Below are positions 62,255 to 64,000 of a DNA stretch of 64,000 bases, one piece after another (positions within the stretch are counted from its first letter, which is position 1; every line of letters starts with the position of its first letter). Origin of the DNA: Maribacter sp. Lineage in GTDB: Bacteria; Bacteroidota; Bacteroidia; Flavobacteriales; Flavobacteriaceae. Below the pieces are notes generated by a model. That model was not told where the DNA came from. It did no database searches and saw only the letters and a list, made by a program, of their open reading frames with translations. Made by a program: the position numbers and the translations under genes. The stretch covers positions 31,836 through 95,835 of the forward strand of contig DRFI01000002.1 of NCBI GenBank assembly GCA_011050675.1, in the 5' to 3' direction.

Positions 62255-62908
62255 ATGAAATTTTTTATAGATACAGCGAATTTAGACGAGATTAAAGAAG
62301 CTCAGGATATGGGTATTTTAGATGGTGTTACAACAAACCCATCTTTAATGGCAAAAGAAGGTATTACTGGTGCTGACAACATTTTGGCCCATTACAAGAA
62401 AATATGTGATGTAGTTGATGGTGACGTTAGTGCTGAGGTTATTTCTACCGATTATGAAGGTATGATAGCAGAAGGCGAGAAGTTGGTTAAAATTAGCCCG
62501 CAAATCGTTATTAAGGTACCTATGATCAAAGAAGGTGTAAAGGCAATTAAGTATTTCTCTGATAAGGGATATAGAACTAACTGTACTTTGGTATTCTCTT
62601 CTGGTCAAGCGTTATTGGCTGCTAAGGCAGGTGCAACTTATGTATCTCCTTTCATTGGTCGTTTAGATGATATCTCAACAGACGGTTTAGGCTTAATTGC
62701 TGATATTCGTTTGATTTATGATAACTACGGTTACGAAACTCAAATTCTTGCAGCATCTGTACGTCACGTAATGCATATTATCGACTGTGCTAAACTTGGT
62801 GCTGATGTAATGACAGGTGGTTTAAGTTCAATTGTTGGACTGTTAAAGCACCCATTAACAGATAGTGGTTTAGAGAAATTCTTAGCTGATTACAATAAAG
62901 GTAACTAA
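62255..62908 (+). CDS. tal: Small transaldolase (fructose-6-phosphate aldolase-like)
   Basis: The 217-residue protein begins [17 protein letters not shown] and has [21 protein letters not shown] with the Schiff-base Lys (about residue 86), and SPFIGRLDD. It belongs to the short transaldolase class of about 215 residues. It transfers a dihydroxyacetone unit in the pentose phosphate pathway. It follows transketolase, so the two probably share a transcript. A strong terminator follows. Confidence 0.93.
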   Translation: MKFFIDTANLDEIKEAQDMGILDGVTTNPSLMAKEGITGADNILAHYKKICDVVDGDVSAEVISTDYEGMIAEGEKLVKISPQIVIKVPMIKEGVKAIKYFSDKGYRTNCTLVFSSGQALLAAKAGATYVSPFIGRLDDISTDGLGLIADIRLIYDNYGYETQILAASVRHVMHIIDCAKLGADVMTGGLSSIVGLLKHPLTDSGLEKFLADYNKGN

Positions 62909-62931
62909 GCTTAAATTATAATACATTTTAG

Positions 62932-62963
62932 AAAAAGCATCACTGAAAAGTGATGCTTTTTTT
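62932..62963 (+). terminator. Terminator after transaldolase
   Basis: AAAAAGCATCAC (62932-62943) pairs with GTGATGCTTTTT (62950-62961) and runs into more T. Confidence 0.88.
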
Positions 62964-63018
62964 GTTTTATCTTAGTGGGGATATTAGTATATAATGAACA
63001 TATGTTTATTATACTTAC

Positions 63019-63864
63019 GTTGTACACAATTTCTCAAAACACGCAAAGAATCAATTTATAAATTCCAAGATAACAAACACATCTATTAATGATAACCAAA
63101 GAGCCAAAAGATTGGCAAGATTTACAAAATAAAGTCAATTTAATCCTAAATGATATAGGCTTAAACTCTAATAAAGAGGTCGAATTAGAGACCCCAAGAG
63201 GAACAGTTGAAATTGATGTATATGCAATTGACCCAAAAAGCATTGATAAAATTAAATATATAATTGAATGCAAAAATTGGAATAACAAAATACCTCAGAC
63301 TGTAATTCATAGTTTTATCACAATTATGAATGAAACTGGAGGGAATATAGGTTATATAATTTCAAAAAAAGGATTTCAAAAAGGTGCTCTGGAATACTCA
63401 AATAGCACTAATATCAAATTGTTCTCTTACATTGAATTTCAAGAGCACTATTTAATGCTTTGGTATGAAAAAAGTTTTGCAAAAAGCATTTATGAAATTA
63501 GCTCTGATTTGATTTCATATACTGAACCAATAAATTCTAGAAGATTTAAATATCAAGAAAAACTTACTGATAATAGAACCGAAAAATTTAATACTCTATT
63601 AGATAAATATTCAAATTTTGCCACGATGTTAATTCTTATAGGTTCAAACTCTTATGAAAAGATATTTTCTAAAGAAAAAAACACTTTTTTCAGTATTGAG
63701 AAAATTAAAGTTACTGTATTTGATTTGTTGAAAATCAAACTAGAGGCTGAGAATTTTCAAGATTTGTTAATAGAATTAAATGTTATAATAGAAGATAGTA
63801 TATCTAAATTTAATGCCGTATTTGGAAAAAATATATTTGCTAATGAAAATTAACTGTGTACAAC
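63019..63864. repeat. 10-bp inverted repeat flanking the Mrr-like gene
   Basis: GTTGTACACA at 63019-63028 and its reverse complement TGTGTACAAC at 63855-63864 bracket the gene at 63089-63853. The right copy begins two bases after the stop codon. This may mark a mobile gene cassette or insertion. The core TGTACA is itself palindromic, which makes chance matches more likely. Confidence 0.4.
63089..63853 (+). CDS. Mrr-like restriction endonuclease family protein
   Basis: The 254-residue protein has a PD-(D/E)XK-type core in the N-terminal 130 residues: VELETPRGTVEIDVYA gives the acidic residues and IIECKNWNN gives the ECK motif of Mrr-type nucleases. GYIISKKGFQKGALEYS matches the third conserved strand of the family. 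The C-terminal half is helical and unassigned. It has no methyltransferase partner in view, as expected for type IV enzymes. Its AT-rich codon use and flanking inverted repeat suggest acquisition by transfer. Confidence 0.78.
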   Translation: MITKEPKDWQDLQNKVNLILNDIGLNSNKEVELETPRGTVEIDVYAIDPKSIDKIKYIIECKNWNNKIPQTVIHSFITIMNETGGNIGYIISKKGFQKGALEYSNSTNIKLFSYIEFQEHYLMLWYEKSFAKSIYEISSDLISYTEPINSRRFKYQEKLTDNRTEKFNTLLDKYSNFATMLILIGSNSYEKIFSKEKNTFFSIEKIKVTVFDLLKIKLEAENFQDLLIELNVIIEDSISKFNAVFGKNIFANEN

Positions 63865-63923
63865 AAAGAACTGAGGTAAAAAACAAACAAATTCTTCTTT
63901 AATCTGAGACAATATTATTCTAG

Positions 63924-63961
63924 GCTCATAGATTCTAAAATCAGATTCTTGAGCTTTTTTT
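63924..63961 (+). terminator. Possible terminator at the end of the window
   Basis: GCTCA (63924-63928) pairs with TGAGC (63950-63954), followed by seven T. The stem is short and its inner part is irregular. Confidence 0.35.
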
Positions 63962-64000
63962 ATTCAATTTATCTGCTATTTATCTAGGCAATACAGAAAC

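Overview
The window is low-GC DNA from a member of the Bacteroidota, almost certainly a Flavobacteriaceae and probably a marine genus. The signs are -7 boxes of the TAnnTTTG type with few Shine-Dalgarno sequences, a fused CcoNO with a one-haem CcoP, a lipoprotein (clade II) NosZ, a propeller sensor kinase with a LytTR regulator, and many Sec signal peptides and lipoboxes. I cannot name the species. I saw no tRNA, rRNA, CRISPR array or intact insertion sequence.

Layout. 1-132: tail of a discoidin-type domain protein. 417-9159: VIT/vWA protein, three exported proteins of unclear role, and a LytS/LytTR-type two-component system. The same direct-repeat element with 21-bp pitch precedes the genes at 417 and 2801. 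9513-20487: TldD/TldE-like pair, DUF4159 protein, MoxR ATPase, DUF58 protein and three membrane-anchored proteins. 20501-34224: sulfur and redox island with a split YeeE/YedE pair, cytochrome bd, Dps, DsrE-like protein, TsdA-like dihaem cytochrome, porin, fatty acid hydroxylase family protein, rhodanese, CstB-like persulfide dioxygenase fusion, TauE transporter and a Crp-type regulator. 34411-36645: hemN and a Usp protein. 36977-44745: clade II nitrous oxide reductase cluster. 44763-46110: Rrf2 regulator and a 5'-truncated haloperoxidase remnant. 46156-55572: cbb3 oxidase structural and assembly genes. 55691-59766: Fnr-type regulator, Usp, ribose-5-phosphate isomerase, VIT1/CCC1 transporter and a hydrolase. 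60169-62908: transketolase and transaldolase. 63089-63853: Mrr-like nuclease gene bounded by a short inverted repeat.

How the genes fit together. The respiratory and sulfur genes carry two kinds of palindrome. GTAAC-N4-GTTAC sites precede the YeeE pair, cydAB, DsrE/tsdA, the hydroxylase, the CstB-like gene, TauE and the DUF983-Crp operon. TGA-N6-TCA sites precede hemN, the nos operon, the cco operon, ccoI, the Fnr gene, a Usp gene and a 37-aa membrane protein I found by reading the gap at 21.7 kb. In nearly every case the palindrome centre lies 29.5 bases before the start of a TAnnTTTG-like -7 box, the geometry expected for class II activation at about -41.5. The recognition helices of the two regulators in the window differ at the residue that should separate the two motifs. 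I therefore propose two regulons: an Fnr-type oxygen regulon for microaerobic and N2O respiration, and a Crp-type regulon joining sulfide/persulfide handling to the sulfide-resistant bd oxidase. These assignments are inferences from sequence.
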